Of a stretch of DNA of 64,000 nt, positions 24,373 through 33,677 are shown one piece after another. Source of the DNA: UBA5109 sp038148755 (GTDB taxonomy: Bacteria > Pseudomonadota > Gammaproteobacteria > Pseudomonadales > Pseudohongiellaceae); assembly GCA_038148755.1 (NCBI GenBank), contig JAYQWA010000001.1:124001-188000 (forward strand), written 5' to 3'. A program made the position numbers and the translations under genes. A model generated the notes under the pieces. The model was not told where the DNA came from and did no database searches. It saw only the letters and a program-made list of their open reading frames with translations. Positions within the stretch are counted from its first letter, which is position 1. Each line of letters opens with the position of its first letter.

Positions 24373-24429
24373 TGTTCTACTCAATTCTGCTCAGTTGTTC
24401 TAACCAGTCTCATCGCTGCAAAATAACCA

Positions 24430-26460
24430 TTAATTTCGGTTATTATCCTCCGCCCAAGCCTCCTGCTTGTCAAGAAACAAGTGCCCAAAATGATCAGTTC
24501 TGGCGCACCATTCAGTCCCAATTAATGTTGTGGAATTTTTTTCCATAATCAAGGCCGGTCCAACGATTTTTTGCCCTGCTTTCAGATCTTCACGCTGGTA
24601 AACACTGACCCTGGTATCAAATCCATAAAGTTCCATTTGTTTAATTGCCGGCGCCGGTTCTGTTTGAGTGAGCGTTTCAAGATCATGTCCCTTACCTTGT
24701 ATTTCTGCTGATATACGTAAATTAACCAGTTCCGGTTCAGCCTGCAGTTGGTGCCCGTAACGGCTTTTATGCAGTGCATGAAAGTTGTCGCTGGTTGTTT
24801 TTATGCCTTGCCAGGGCAGATTTAAGCTGGATGACTGCCCGGCATACCTCAGGTCTGCAATGTATTCGATGAGAGCATCCTTGCTGCTAACCTGCTCCAG
24901 GCTTAATTCTTTTAATGCCCGGGTTTCCAAAGCTGTCAAAATCTGCTCAATTGCCTTTTCGTCAGCATCGGCAAGCAGGCTTTGATAACTTTGGCTCAGA
25001 TTGCGTTTAACCGGTGCCACCAGCATGCCAAAAGCTGACAAAACGCCGGCATGACGCGGAACCATGGCCTGGTTCATGCCCAGCGCATCTGCCAGGGCAC
25101 AGATATGCAGACCGCCAGCACCACCAAAGCAGCAAAGCCTGAAAAGCTTAGGATCGTGGCCTTTCTCAACGGAAATGGCTCTTAATGCCTGTGCCATATG
25201 TGAGTTGGCTATAGTGACTATTCCTTCGGATACTTCTTCGATAGTAAGCACTAACTTTTTAGCTATTTTGGAGATTGCTCTCTCGGCTGCGGCGTAATCA
25301 AGTTGGATGTCTCCGCCCATGAAGGATTCTGCCTGCAGACGGCCTAGTATCAGATTTGCATCGGTAACAGTCGCGTTCAACCCGCCCAGCCCATAGCAGG
25401 CTGGGCCCGGGTTTGCGCCAGCGGATTCCGGGCCAACATGTAACAGGTTTCCGGCATCCAGATAGGCGATTGAACCTCCTCCTGCACCAATGGTATGCAT
25501 ATCAACCATTGGCACGCCGACCGGATAAGTGCCTATAGCCCCTTCACTGCTTAGTTGTATGTTGCCTCCCCGCAATAAGGCGGCATCGGTGGAGGTTCCC
25601 CCCATATCAAAAGTCATTAAATTGGATATTTCCAGGCTTTTAGACAGATAACTGGCTGCCGCCAGTCCACCGGCAGGCCCGGATAACAGCAGGTTCACCG
25701 CCTTGTCGGCAGCCTGCTCTGCACTGATAGTACCGCCAGAGGATTGCATGATGGACAACGGAGAGGGTTGGCATGCTGCGTTTAATTGGAGCAAATAATT
25801 CTTTACCAGCGGGCTCAAGGATGCGTTAAGCCAGCAAGCTATACCGCGTTCGTATTCCTTGTATTCAGGCAACACATCAGAGGAGCAGCAAATAAAAGGC
25901 TGCCAGCTCAGATTATCCTGGAGGTAGCCTGCCACCAGCTTTTCATGCCGATTATCAATAAATGAAAACAACAGATTGATGGCAATGGCGTCGGGGCGCA
26001 ATAGTTCCAGTTGTCCGGCAAGGGTCTGGAGGTCTGAAGTACCTGGCGCTTCCAGCTCCTGACCTGAGGCATCAAAGCGCCCGCTGATTTCCAGGCAAAG
26101 CTCTTCGGGAACCGGCGGTTGTCGCGGCGGGTTTTCAAGTTGATAAAGCTTTGGCCGGGTCTGGCGCGCAATCGTCAGCATATCCCTGAAACCGCGGTTG
26201 GTAATAAATGCAGTCTTCACGCCTTTATTCTCCAGCGCGGCGTTGGTGGCGACAGTGCTGCCGTGAATGATTGTTATTTCACCAGCTCTAACGGGTTCAA
26301 CTAGACCGAGTTCGGCAATGCCTTGTAGAATGGCGCGCTCCGGAGCGTCTGGTGTTGACAGTACTTTATGTGTTTGCAGCTTGCCTTGCTGAAGCAAGAC
26401 AAAATCGGTGAAAGTTCCGCCGGTATCTATGCCCAGAGTTGCGTGTGATTGCGGTTTCAT
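24430..26460 (-). CDS. Hydantoinase/5-oxoprolinase family protein, A-type subunit
   Basis: ATP-dependent cyclic-amide hydrolase of the HyuA/5-oxoprolinase family, about 676 residues from ATG 26460. The N-terminal actin-like nucleotide motif is LGIDTGGTFTDFVLL; later elements are HGSTVATNAALENKG, LSGPAGGLAAASYL, MTFDMGGTSTDAALL and IGAGGGSIAYLD, in family order. HyuA enzymes usually act with a HyuB subunit, but none is present on either side. It might work alone as some oxoprolinases do, or its partner is elsewhere. It lies 57 nt upstream of the polyserine lipoprotein on the same strand, so readthrough is possible, and diverges from mutM. The substrate is not predictable. Confidence 0.88.
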   Translation of the reverse strand: MKPQSHATLGIDTGGTFTDFVLLQQGKLQTHKVLSTPDAPERAILQGIAELGLVEPVRAGEITIIHGSTVATNAALENKGVKTAFITNRGFRDMLTIARQTRPKLYQLENPPRQPPVPEELCLEISGRFDASGQELEAPGTSDLQTLAGQLELLRPDAIAINLLFSFIDNRHEKLVAGYLQDNLSWQPFICCSSDVLPEYKEYERGIACWLNASLSPLVKNYLLQLNAACQPSPLSIMQSSGGTISAEQAADKAVNLLLSGPAGGLAAASYLSKSLEISNLMTFDMGGTSTDAALLRGGNIQLSSEGAIGTYPVGVPMVDMHTIGAGGGSIAYLDAGNLLHVGPESAGANPGPACYGLGGLNATVTDANLILGRLQAESFMGGDIQLDYAAAERAISKIAKKLVLTIEEVSEGIVTIANSHMAQALRAISVEKGHDPKLFRLCCFGGAGGLHICALADALGMNQAMVPRHAGVLSAFGMLVAPVKRNLSQSYQSLLADADEKAIEQILTALETRALKELSLEQVSSKDALIEYIADLRYAGQSSSLNLPWQGIKTTSDNFHALHKSRYGHQLQAEPELVNLRISAEIQGKGHDLETLTQTEPAPAIKQMELYGFDTRVSVYQREDLKAGQKIVGPALIMEKNSTTLIGTEWCARTDHFGHLFLDKQEAWAEDNNRN

Positions 26461-26572
26461 AATGCTTATCGGCAATGTTGGAACGGGTAATTATACGGAT
26501 ACTTGAGCTGCATGGTCGATAAATCATGGCTGCATAGCCAATAAATAGCCGATAAGCGGTGCGCTGAAATAA

Positions 26573-27388
26573 ATGCCTGAATTACCCGAAGTTGAAACAA
26601 CCTGCCGTGGCATACAAAGCCATATTGAAGGTAAAACCGTTCAAGCGGTTGTTGTGCGCCAGGCTCAACTGCGCTGGCCGATTTCTCCTGAATTGACATC
26701 GCTATTGCCTGGTCAGCGAATCAAGGAAGTCATCAGAAGGGGTAAGTATATTTTACTGGAAACCGCTGCCGGCTATTTTTTGATTCATTTGGGCATGTCG
26801 GGTAGTTTACGGATTGCCAAACAGTCAGATGAGGTTAAAAAGCACGATCATGTCGACATTATCTTAAAAAATGGCAATATATTGCGCTATCATGACCCAA
26901 GGCGTTTTGGTTGCATGCTGTGGGCGGGGATGCAGCCTTTCAAACATGTTTTACTGGAAAGTCTGGGTCCAGAACCATTGACGGATGATTTTAATGCTGC
27001 TGAGCTTTTTGCGCTTTCCAGAAAGCGTAGTTCGCCCATCAAGAATTTCATTATGGACAGTCATGTAGTGGTCGGAGTAGGGAATATCTATGCTAATGAA
27101 GCACTTTTTATGGCCGGTATCAGACCCCGGCGTCAGGCTGGGAAAGTCAGCAAAGCAGCCTATGAAAAGCTGGTCGTTGCCATCAAGGCCATATTGGCTG
27201 AGGCAATAGAGCAGGGAGGAACAACCTTGCGTGACTTTGTTGGTGGGGATGGTAAGCCGGGTTACTTTAAACAGTCTTTATCGGTCTATGGCAGAGGCGG
27301 TGAAGCCTGTGTGAATTGTCAGACTATATTGACAGAAATTCGTCTGGGTCAGCGTTCGACAGTTTACTGTGCCATTTGCCAGTCCTGA
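26573..27388 (+). CDS. mutM: Formamidopyrimidine-DNA glycosylase
   Basis: Base-excision repair enzyme that removes 8-oxoguanine and formamidopyrimidines and cleaves the abasic site. The 271-residue protein begins MPELPEVETTCRG, with catalytic Pro and Glu directly after the initiator Met. It contains the conserved Lys in RGKYILLE and the H2TH region with GVGNIYANEALF. It ends in a four-cysteine zinc finger (CVNC and CAIC separated by 16 residues). Length and motifs are complete. It converges with the ferredoxin-coaD pair, a common gammaproteobacterial arrangement, and diverges from the oxoprolinase-like gene. Confidence 0.97.
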   Translation: MPELPEVETTCRGIQSHIEGKTVQAVVVRQAQLRWPISPELTSLLPGQRIKEVIRRGKYILLETAAGYFLIHLGMSGSLRIAKQSDEVKKHDHVDIILKNGNILRYHDPRRFGCMLWAGMQPFKHVLLESLGPEPLTDDFNAAELFALSRKRSSPIKNFIMDSHVVVGVGNIYANEALFMAGIRPRRQAGKVSKAAYEKLVVAIKAILAEAIEQGGTTLRDFVGGDGKPGYFKQSLSVYGRGGEACVNCQTILTEIRLGQRSTVYCAICQS

Positions 27389-27403
27389 GCTCTTGATCCT
27401 GCA

Positions 27404-27658
27404 TCAGGGTTTATTGCCGGTAAGGCGGTAATATTTTTGCATTAACTCTTCCCGGCTTTCTTTGTGGTCGGGATCCAGCGGAATACAGTCAACCGGGCAG
27501 ACTTCTACACACTGGGAAGTTTCAAAGTGCCCGATGCATTCTGTGCATAAGGCCGGGTTTATCTGGTAGTACTCAGGCCCCATGGAAATCGCCTGATTCG
27601 GACACTCCGGTTCACAGACATCACAGTTAATACATTCATCTGTGATTATCAGAGCCAC
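27404..27658 (-). CDS. YfhL-type 4Fe-4S dicluster ferredoxin
   Basis: An 84-residue electron carrier with two [4Fe-4S] clusters. The first motif is CINCDVCEPECPN (CxxCxxCxxxC). The second has the longer spacing CTEC-x8-CVEVCPVDC typical of the YfhL/Alvin group rather than clostridial ferredoxins. The start is GTG at 27658, 2 nt after the coaD stop, so the two genes are translationally linked; coaD-yfhL is a conserved pair in gammaproteobacteria. Its redox partner is not known here. Confidence 0.93.
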   Translation of the reverse strand: MALIITDECINCDVCEPECPNQAISMGPEYYQINPALCTECIGHFETSQCVEVCPVDCIPLDPDHKESREELMQKYYRLTGNKP

Positions 27659-27660
27659 GG

Positions 27661-28152
27661 TTATTTATCCTTTCCGTTTTTCAGCATGTCTTCCATGGCC
27701 TCAGCAACAATCGGATCAACAAACTGACTGATGTCGCCACCATAAGTAGCAATCTCCCTGACCAGGGTTGAGGAGATATAAGCCAGATGTTCGGCAGGTG
27801 CCAGAAAAACGGTTTCGATGCCGGGCTCCAGCACCCGGTTCATGCCGACGAGCTGAAATTCATATTCAAAATCGGCAACGGTTCGCAAGCCGCGCAAAAT
27901 CAGATTGGCGCCGCGTGATTTCACAAAACTGGTTAACAAGCCGTTGAATCTGCAAACCTCAACATTGGGGAGATCAGCCAGTACCTCGGTAGCCAGCCTG
28001 ACTCGCATATCCATTGAGACATCAGTGGATTTTTGCGTGTTGGAACCAATAGCAACAATTACATGGTCAAAAATGCGGGCGGCGCGTTTAACCAGATCAG
28101 TATGACCATTGGTAATTGGGTTGAAAGTGCCGGGATAAACAACAGTTTTCAT
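27661..28152 (-). CDS. coaD: Phosphopantetheine adenylyltransferase
   Basis: Penultimate enzyme of coenzyme A synthesis, transferring AMP to 4'-phosphopantetheine. The 163-residue protein has the nucleotidyltransferase motif PGTFNPITNGH (TxGH-type) at the N-terminus, RGLRTVADFEYEFQL for pantetheine binding and the ISSTLVREIA motif contacting ATP phosphates. Length is standard. It is followed 2 nt later by the ferredoxin gene, and its upstream region is shared with the divergent transporter. Confidence 0.97.
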   Translation of the reverse strand: MKTVVYPGTFNPITNGHTDLVKRAARIFDHVIVAIGSNTQKSTDVSMDMRVRLATEVLADLPNVEVCRFNGLLTSFVKSRGANLILRGLRTVADFEYEFQLVGMNRVLEPGIETVFLAPAEHLAYISSTLVREIATYGGDISQFVDPIVAEAMEDMLKNGKDK

Positions 28153-28178
28153 AATGTTTTCTACCGAAAAGGGGCCTA

Positions 28179-28184
28179 ATTATA
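28179..28184 (-). promoter_or_regulatory. Candidate -10 box for coaD
   Basis: A perfect TATAAT on the minus strand lies 26 nt before the coaD ATG. No convincing -35 hexamer is present at the right spacing, so this rests on the -10 match and position alone. Confidence 0.35.
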
Positions 28185-28323
28185 CAACAATTCATGCAGC
28201 ATTGAGCTGAAGCCTGAAAATAGATTTGCAGGATACTTTCCATCTGCAGGTGAATAAATTAGTCTTATACGAACCTGCGAATTGTCCTTCAACGCTATTT
28301 CCTTAACAGGGAGCTCCAAACCA

Positions 28324-29694
28324 ATGCAACAACAAAAACAACATGCACATTGGTCATCACAATGGCTGTTTATTATGGCTACCATCGGTTCGTCCGTTGG
28401 TCTGGCCAATATATGGCGCTTTCCTTTTACAGCAGGTGAAAATGGCGGCGGCGCCTTTGTTCTGATTTACCTGGCCGCCGTTTTTTTTCTGGCGATGCCG
28501 CTGTTAATGGGCGAACTGATGCTGGGTAGGCGCGGTCAGGCCTGCCCTCCCGTGGGCCTGCGTGCCATCGCAAAAGAAGCCGGTGCAAGTGAATACTGGT
28601 CATGGCTGGGTTATCTCGGTGTGGCAACAGCCCTGATCATCTTGTCCTATTACTGCATGATAGGCGGGGAAACTGTTTTATACGCCATAAAAAATATCAG
28701 CGGCCAGTTTGTTGATATTGATGTAGAAAGCTCTCTGGCAATTTCTGCCGACTACAACGCAAATGTATTTATGGTGGTTTTCGGTCATACCTTATTTGTT
28801 GTTGCGATGGGCTGGGTTTCATCCCGGGGGATTTCCGGCGGTGTGGAAGTAGCTGTGAAATACTTAATGCCTTCGCTGTTTATTATTTTAATTGCCATGG
28901 TGATCTATGCTGCAGCGACAGGAAATTTCGGTCAGTCAATAAACTATCTGTTTCAACCTGACTTCAGCAAAATAAATATTGAGGTGATTGTTGCGGCATT
29001 TGGGCAGGCGTTTTTTTCAGTCGGGGCAGGCGCAACCATTTTGATGGCCTATGGCTCGTACATGAACCGTAGTGATTCCATTATTAACTCATCGGCTTTA
29101 GTGGCCAGTGCAGATACTCTGGTGGCCCTGTTATCCGGCCTCGCAATTTTTCCGATTGTTTTCGCTTTTGGATTAAACCCTGCAGCAGGACCGGGTCTGG
29201 TTTTTGAAACGGTACCACTGGCCTTTGGCCATATGCCAGGCGGTCAATTTGTTGGCACTTTATTTTTCGTGCTCCTGGCTTTTGCGGCGATTACGTCAGC
29301 AATCAGTTTGCTTGAAGCGCCGGTAGCCTGGCTCGAATCCAAGGATGGCTGGAGCCGAAAAAAAGCGGCATGGACTGGGGCAACGATGGTTTGGTGTCTG
29401 GGCTTGTTGCCGGTGTTGTCGCTGAACCACCTGGCAGATTTTTATCCCTTGGGTTTTATGGGAGTGGAAAGAAACTTTTTTGATTTCTTTGATTATTTAA
29501 GCAATAACCTGATGCTGCCTTTGGGTGGATTATTATTGGCTGTTTTTATTGGCTGGGTATTGCCTGACAGAATTTCGCAGGAAGAATTAAGCGTACTGGC
29601 AGAACATCACTGGTTCAAAATCTGGATGTTCATGCTGCGCTACATAATCACAATAGTACTGGTTGTGGTTTTTGTTAATTTATTGCTGGCCTGA
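28324..29694 (+). CDS. Sodium-dependent NSS/SNF family transporter
   Basis: A 456-residue membrane protein with about 11 helices, related to bacterial Na+:amino acid symporters such as MhsT. Helix 1 carries the family signature MATIGSSVGLANIWRFPF, with the unwound Gly region lining the Na+ and substrate sites, followed by ENGGGAF and PLLMGELMLGRR. Helix 6-like FFSVGAGATILMAYGSY is also typical. I use ATG 28324, preceded by AGGGAG 10 nt upstream, rather than the TTG at 28282. An amino acid or related amine is the likely substrate; the RidA gene 25 nt downstream fits amino-acid metabolism. Confidence 0.93.
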   Translation: MQQQKQHAHWSSQWLFIMATIGSSVGLANIWRFPFTAGENGGGAFVLIYLAAVFFLAMPLLMGELMLGRRGQACPPVGLRAIAKEAGASEYWSWLGYLGVATALIILSYYCMIGGETVLYAIKNISGQFVDIDVESSLAISADYNANVFMVVFGHTLFVVAMGWVSSRGISGGVEVAVKYLMPSLFIILIAMVIYAAATGNFGQSINYLFQPDFSKINIEVIVAAFGQAFFSVGAGATILMAYGSYMNRSDSIINSSALVASADTLVALLSGLAIFPIVFAFGLNPAAGPGLVFETVPLAFGHMPGGQFVGTLFFVLLAFAAITSAISLLEAPVAWLESKDGWSRKKAAWTGATMVWCLGLLPVLSLNHLADFYPLGFMGVERNFFDFFDYLSNNLMLPLGGLLLAVFIGWVLPDRISQEELSVLAEHHWFKIWMFMLRYIITIVLVVVFVNLLLA

Positions 29695-29719
29695 CCAAGC
29701 AAAATGAAAAGAGAAGATC

Positions 29720-30106
29720 ATGAGAGAAGCACTGGTATCTAAAAAATTAACTGCCCCACTTTTTCGTTATAGCCAACTGATTAAAGCCGGACCGAATTAT
29801 ATCTGCAGTGGCATGATTCCGCTGAACAATGAAACAGGAAAGTTGATTGAAGGTGATAGCGCAGAACAAACTCGACAAATATTCCAGAATCTTAAAATAC
29901 TGATGGAAGAGTTCTCCTTATCACTGGAAGACCTGGTAAGCGCCAGAATTTTTTCCAGAAAGTTTGATGAATTTCCGTTGATCAACCAGGCCTGGGAAGA
30001 AATTTTTACGGAAGGCGTCGTGCCACCGGCAAGATCCGCAATCGGTGTTGCGGCTTTGCCTTTAAATGCGCTGGTAGAAATTGAGTTTGCTTTTTATAAA
30101 GAATAA
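29720..30106 (+). CDS. RidA/YjgF family enamine/imine deaminase
   Basis: A 128-residue trimeric-fold protein that hydrolyses reactive enamine/imine intermediates from amino-acid metabolism. Conserved elements are YICSGMIPLN near the N-terminus, QIFQNLKILMEE, and PPARSAIGVAALPLNALVEIEF, which contains the carboxylate-binding arginine needed for deaminase activity. It follows the NSS transporter with 25 nt spacing and is probably cotranscribed. Confidence 0.92.
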   Translation: MREALVSKKLTAPLFRYSQLIKAGPNYICSGMIPLNNETGKLIEGDSAEQTRQIFQNLKILMEEFSLSLEDLVSARIFSRKFDEFPLINQAWEEIFTEGVVPPARSAIGVAALPLNALVEIEFAFYKE

Positions 30107-30120
30107 GTTAATTGTAAACA

Positions 30121-31431
30121 TTGAAATATCTAATAGTCACTTTTCTTTTCATCGCAAATTTAAGCATTGCTCAGGAATTGGAATCAGACTGGGCGCTTGG
30201 CAGCTGCGAAGGAACTGCTACCTCGGGTCAGGAACAGACCACAATTCGAATAAACGTTAGAGAAACTTTGTCAAAAATATCTGTTGATATAGACCTGTTG
30301 GATATAGGTGTTATTGGCATTCCAGCTCGCAATACACGAATCACTCAAAACACACTTGAGTTTCAAATTCCTTCAGACAGTGGCGTGCAACCGGTCTTAC
30401 TCGAAAGAGAAGGTAATTCGTTACTTGACATTTGGACTGATTCGGGGAGAGGGGATGCAAGTCTGCTTTTAGAGCCTTCCGAATTGTTTGTTACCCCGAA
30501 CGAACAATGCTTAAGGGTTACAGGGGAAGCCGGCATCCTGGGGCTGTCGATAGTAATGCCTGAACAAAGTGCACCATTAGCCGGAGTAGTTTTTGTGCAT
30601 GGCTCTGGTCCTGAAACCAGGGATGCCAGCCGTTTTGCTGCTATCAGACTGGCTGAGTCCGGCATTGCCTCAGCAATTTACGATAAGCGTGGTACAGGGG
30701 AGTCTGAAGGGGACTGGCAAACGGCTGATTTCTATAATCTTGCAACCGATGTTTCAACAGTTGTTGAAACATTTGCTGCCGCCAGTAAATTGCATGTAAA
30801 CCAGATTGGATTAATAGGAACCAGCCAGGGCGCCTGGGTCGCTCCGCTGGCAGTAAGCCTGAATGATGAGCTGGGATTTTTGATAACAGTTTCCGGTCCG
30901 GCAACCACGCCTAAAGAAGAAGGGCACTGGAATGTTATCAGGGAGTTGCAGCTGGCCGGGTATAGTGAAACTGCTATTTCTCAGGCAGACGAAATTATGA
31001 GTCTTTGGGATCAGGGTATTTTGAATAATGGTGATTTCAGCGATTTTATCCGGGCAATGAATGCAGCAAGCAATGAAAATTGGTTTGAAGAGACAAGTTT
31101 ATAAAGAATCTTTAGTACTGATTTACCAGCCTGGTTTATTGGCTGGTACAAGGCGGTAATGAATTTTGATCCCCTGCCTTTATTAAGAGAATTAACTCTA
31201 CCGATGCTTGCTATTCTTGGGGATCAGGATGAAGAGCAGCCCTGGCAAAAAACAGCTGTACTGCTTGAAGCGCTTGCTGAGGAGGGCAATGATATTAGCG
31301 TACATATTTATAATGATGTGAACCATGCAATGAGGCGTTTAACGCCGGCAGGTCAATTATCGCGTTTGCCAGGACGTCCGGGCGATTTTTTTGAAAGACA
31401 AGTTGATTTTATTTTACAGGCAGTTGAGTAG
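30121..31431 (+). pseudogene. Exported alpha/beta hydrolase interrupted by in-frame TAA
   Basis: One reading frame runs from TTG 30121 to TAG 31431, broken only by TAA at 31102-31104. The first part has a signal peptide (ending NLSIAQ), a beta-rich domain, then the hydrolase core with HGSGPETRD and the nucleophile elbow GLIGTSQGAW. The second part supplies the missing acid (ILGDQDEEQ) and histidine (NDVNHAMRRL). Without it the triad is incomplete. The linking frame, RIFSTDLPAWFIGWYKAVMNFDPLPLL, reads as normal coding sequence, so this is a nonsense mutation rather than two genes. Reinitiation at ATG 31159 would give only a fragment of about 90 residues. A sequencing error is the alternative. 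Confidence 0.85.
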
Positions 31432-31658
31432 TCATATAACAAAGTCTAAGTGAAATTTTTTAGCAGTTAATATAAAAAAATTCTAGTAACACAGTTCCAC
31501 AAAAGACTATAAGCGGCAATATATTGATTAACAACTAGCTCTAGTATGTTAAGTTTTTATGTGGATATGATGCCTAATTTTGTCAATGTAACGGAGGGTG
31601 TGGCAAATATTTATCAATTACAGCGATCCATACATTGAGGCAAAACGTATTAGGTTCT

Positions 31659-32555
31659 ATGAACATACTAATTACCGGCGGAACAGGTTTTATTGGGAAA
31701 AAGTTAATTACAAAATTTTCTGATTATCAATTTACAGTTCTAACAAGAAATATTGAGCGGGCTAAAAAAACTCTTGGTGACACACACACATACCTGACTG
31801 AAATATCTCAACTTTCGCCTGAAACCAAGTTTGATAGCATCATAAACCTGGCTGGTGAACCCATAGCCGATAAAAGATGGAGCAGGCGACAAAAAGACAA
31901 ACTGCAGCATAGTCGCCGGAAAACAACTCAAGATCTTGTCGGCTGGATAAAAACAGCCAAACATAAACCCAGTAGCTTTTTAAGTGGCTCAGCAATTGGT
32001 TTTTATGGAACTTCAGAATCTGCAATATTTACTGAGGACAGTTTCCCCGCAATACAGGATTTCAGCTCTCGCTTATGTCAACAGTGGGAAGACGTCGCCA
32101 TGAGTGCCAGTGATCTAACAAGGGTAGTCTTACTCAGAACGGGTGTAGTTTTGGCAGTCGATGGTGGGGCATTAAAAAAATTGATATTACCTTTCAAACT
32201 GGGCTTGGGAGGTACAATCGGTTCTGGAGACCAATGGATGTCATGGATTCATATTGACGATTACTTAAATGCCATTAAACTTTTTATAGAAGATGAAACG
32301 TGTCAGGGGCCTTTTAACCTGACCGCCCCAAACCCTGTTAAGAACTCAGAGTTTAGCAAGATACTCGCTGCATCACTAAAGCGCCCGTCTTTTATGACAG
32401 TGCCTGCTTTTCTAATGAAATTAATATTAGGCGAGGCTTCTACTTTGGTTCTAGATGGACAGAAAGTTGTTCCAGCAAAGCTTCTTGATAAGAATTTTTT
32501 ATTCGCTTTTGAAACTTATAAGAAAGCAGTAAATAATTTATTTCCCTTACCGTAA
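31659..32555 (+). CDS. TIGR01777-type NAD(P)-binding epimerase/SDR protein
   Basis: An extended short-chain dehydrogenase-like protein, 298 residues from ATG 31659 (AGG a few bases upstream; a TTG at 31635 is less likely). The Rossmann motif is ITGGTGFIGKKL. Further family marks are NLAGEPIADKRWSRRQK, SGSAIGFYG, LRTGVVLAVDGGALKKLILPF and GSGDQWMSWIHIDDY, the YfcH/SulA-neighbour group. The C-terminal DUF1731-like part is FNLTAPNPV to GQKVVPAKLLDKNFLF. The family's reaction is not established. The DNA is more AT-rich than its surroundings. Confidence 0.92.
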   Translation: MNILITGGTGFIGKKLITKFSDYQFTVLTRNIERAKKTLGDTHTYLTEISQLSPETKFDSIINLAGEPIADKRWSRRQKDKLQHSRRKTTQDLVGWIKTAKHKPSSFLSGSAIGFYGTSESAIFTEDSFPAIQDFSSRLCQQWEDVAMSASDLTRVVLLRTGVVLAVDGGALKKLILPFKLGLGGTIGSGDQWMSWIHIDDYLNAIKLFIEDETCQGPFNLTAPNPVKNSEFSKILAASLKRPSFMTVPAFLMKLILGEASTLVLDGQKVVPAKLLDKNFLFAFETYKKAVNNLFPLP

Positions 32556-32645
32556 CTGTTAATAAATCAGTTCAATAAAATAATCTGCGATAAGTGTTAA
32601 GGCCTGTTTTGTCATAATTACTTGCGATTATCCGGTACTACTACC

Positions 32646-32864
32646 ATGAACAAGATAAATCCCAAAAAGCTTCTACACAGCAAATGGACAGCTGTTTCAC
32701 CTAAGGATAATGAAAAACACTTTATAGTATCTGACCTTGAGTATGATCAGGATGATTTTGTAATTAAGTGTGTTATTGAGGCGGTTCTGACAAACAGAAA
32801 ACAAGAAATCAACTGGCAGGATTTAAAGAACAGTGAAAATTGGAGCCATGGCTGGCAAAAGTAA
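32646..32864 (+). CDS. Small tryptophan-rich TIGR02450 family protein
   Basis: A 72-residue soluble protein starting at ATG 32646. MNKINPKKLLHSKWTAVSP is the strongly conserved N-terminus of the TIGR02450 Trp-rich family, and INWQDLKNSENWSHGWQ its C-terminal signature. A frame extending to 32622 adds eight unconserved residues. Function is unknown. It stands alone between the epimerase and rsmD. Confidence 0.85.
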   Translation: MNKINPKKLLHSKWTAVSPKDNEKHFIVSDLEYDQDDFVIKCVIEAVLTNRKQEINWQDLKNSENWSHGWQK

Positions 32865-32935
32865 TTTTGAACAAATTTATCTGCCAAACTTTTCTGGAAA
32901 CTAGTAAGTGCAAGGGTTTTTCTTAATAAGAATTA

Positions 32936-33493
32936 CTACTTAAATTTTTGGCACAAGCCATAATAAACCTGTCCGGCTTTTTTTTGTTTTACCAGGGTCC
33001 AGTTTGAAGGCAGGGCATATTCACCCAAATCTCGATCTGATTCCAAATAAATTAATGCTGAATCATTCAGCCATGCATTGTTCTCCAGCAATTCACAACT
33101 TTTCTCCAGCAAGTTTTCGCTAAAAGGCGGGTCAAGGAATATGAGGTCATATTTTTTTTCAGGTGATGAAGTTGTTAAAAATTTCAGGGCATCTTGTTGA
33201 AGGAGAGAAATAGTATTTGCTTCTAAAATTGCAATATTCTCTTTGATGCTTGCTGCACTTACAGGATTGATTTCCACACAAGTTATATGAGCAGCGGCTC
33301 TTGAAGCTGCTTCAAAAGATAGCGCACCACTGCCCGCAAACAGGTCGAGGCAGCAGGCTCCGGGAATATGACTTTGCAGCCAGTTAAAAAGTGTTTCACG
33401 CACGCGGTCGGGACTGGGGCGTAAACCCTCATGATCGGGAAAGGTGATTTTTCTGCCACGCCATTTGCCGGCAATGATGCGTAGTTGGTTCAC
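32936..33493 (-). CDS. rsmD: 16S rRNA (guanine(966)-N(2))-methyltransferase
   Basis: S-adenosylmethionine-dependent enzyme modifying G966 of 16S rRNA. The 185-residue protein begins with the family block RIIAGKWRGRKITFP and LRPSPDRVRETLFNWL. The SAM-binding motif is CLDLFAGSGALSFEAASR, and the catalytic N-methylase motif is DPPF in LIFLDPPFSENL. It diverges from ftsY, the typical rsmD-ftsYEX arrangement. Confidence 0.96.
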   Translation of the reverse strand: MNQLRIIAGKWRGRKITFPDHEGLRPSPDRVRETLFNWLQSHIPGACCLDLFAGSGALSFEAASRAAAHITCVEINPVSAASIKENIAILEANTISLLQQDALKFLTTSSPEKKYDLIFLDPPFSENLLEKSCELLENNAWLNDSALIYLESDRDLGEYALPSNWTLVKQKKAGQVYYGLCQKFK

Positions 33494-33576
33494 TGTTGAC
33501 TCGCTATGGTTTCAGCAAGGGATTAAAATAGCAAAGGTAAACGATTAAAGGCATCTTTTCGATAAAAGCGAAAAAT

Positions 33577-33597
33577 TCAAGCCTCAAGCCTCAAGCA
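33577..33597. repeat. Three tandem 7-bp units
   Basis: TCAAGCC, TCAAGCC and TCAAGCA lie head to tail in the rsmD-ftsY divergent spacer. It is a minimal three-copy tandem repeat with no other visible role; replication slippage could change the copy number. Confidence 0.5.
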
Positions 33598-33677
33598 TCA
33601 CAGAAGTTTCATTTGGCTAGCGTAGAATCTGAGCTACTGTTAGGATTAGCCCTCATTTTATTAGTATTAAATTTCAT

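Noticed and set aside
31159..31431. Separate small hydrolase gene
   Set aside because: It is in the same frame as the upstream hydrolase, supplies its missing Asp and His, and has no ribosome site; it is the tail of one interrupted gene.
30121..31431. Programmed recoding (selenocysteine or pyrrolysine) at the internal stop
   Set aside because: The codon is TAA, not TGA or TAG, and no recoding hairpin is evident just downstream.
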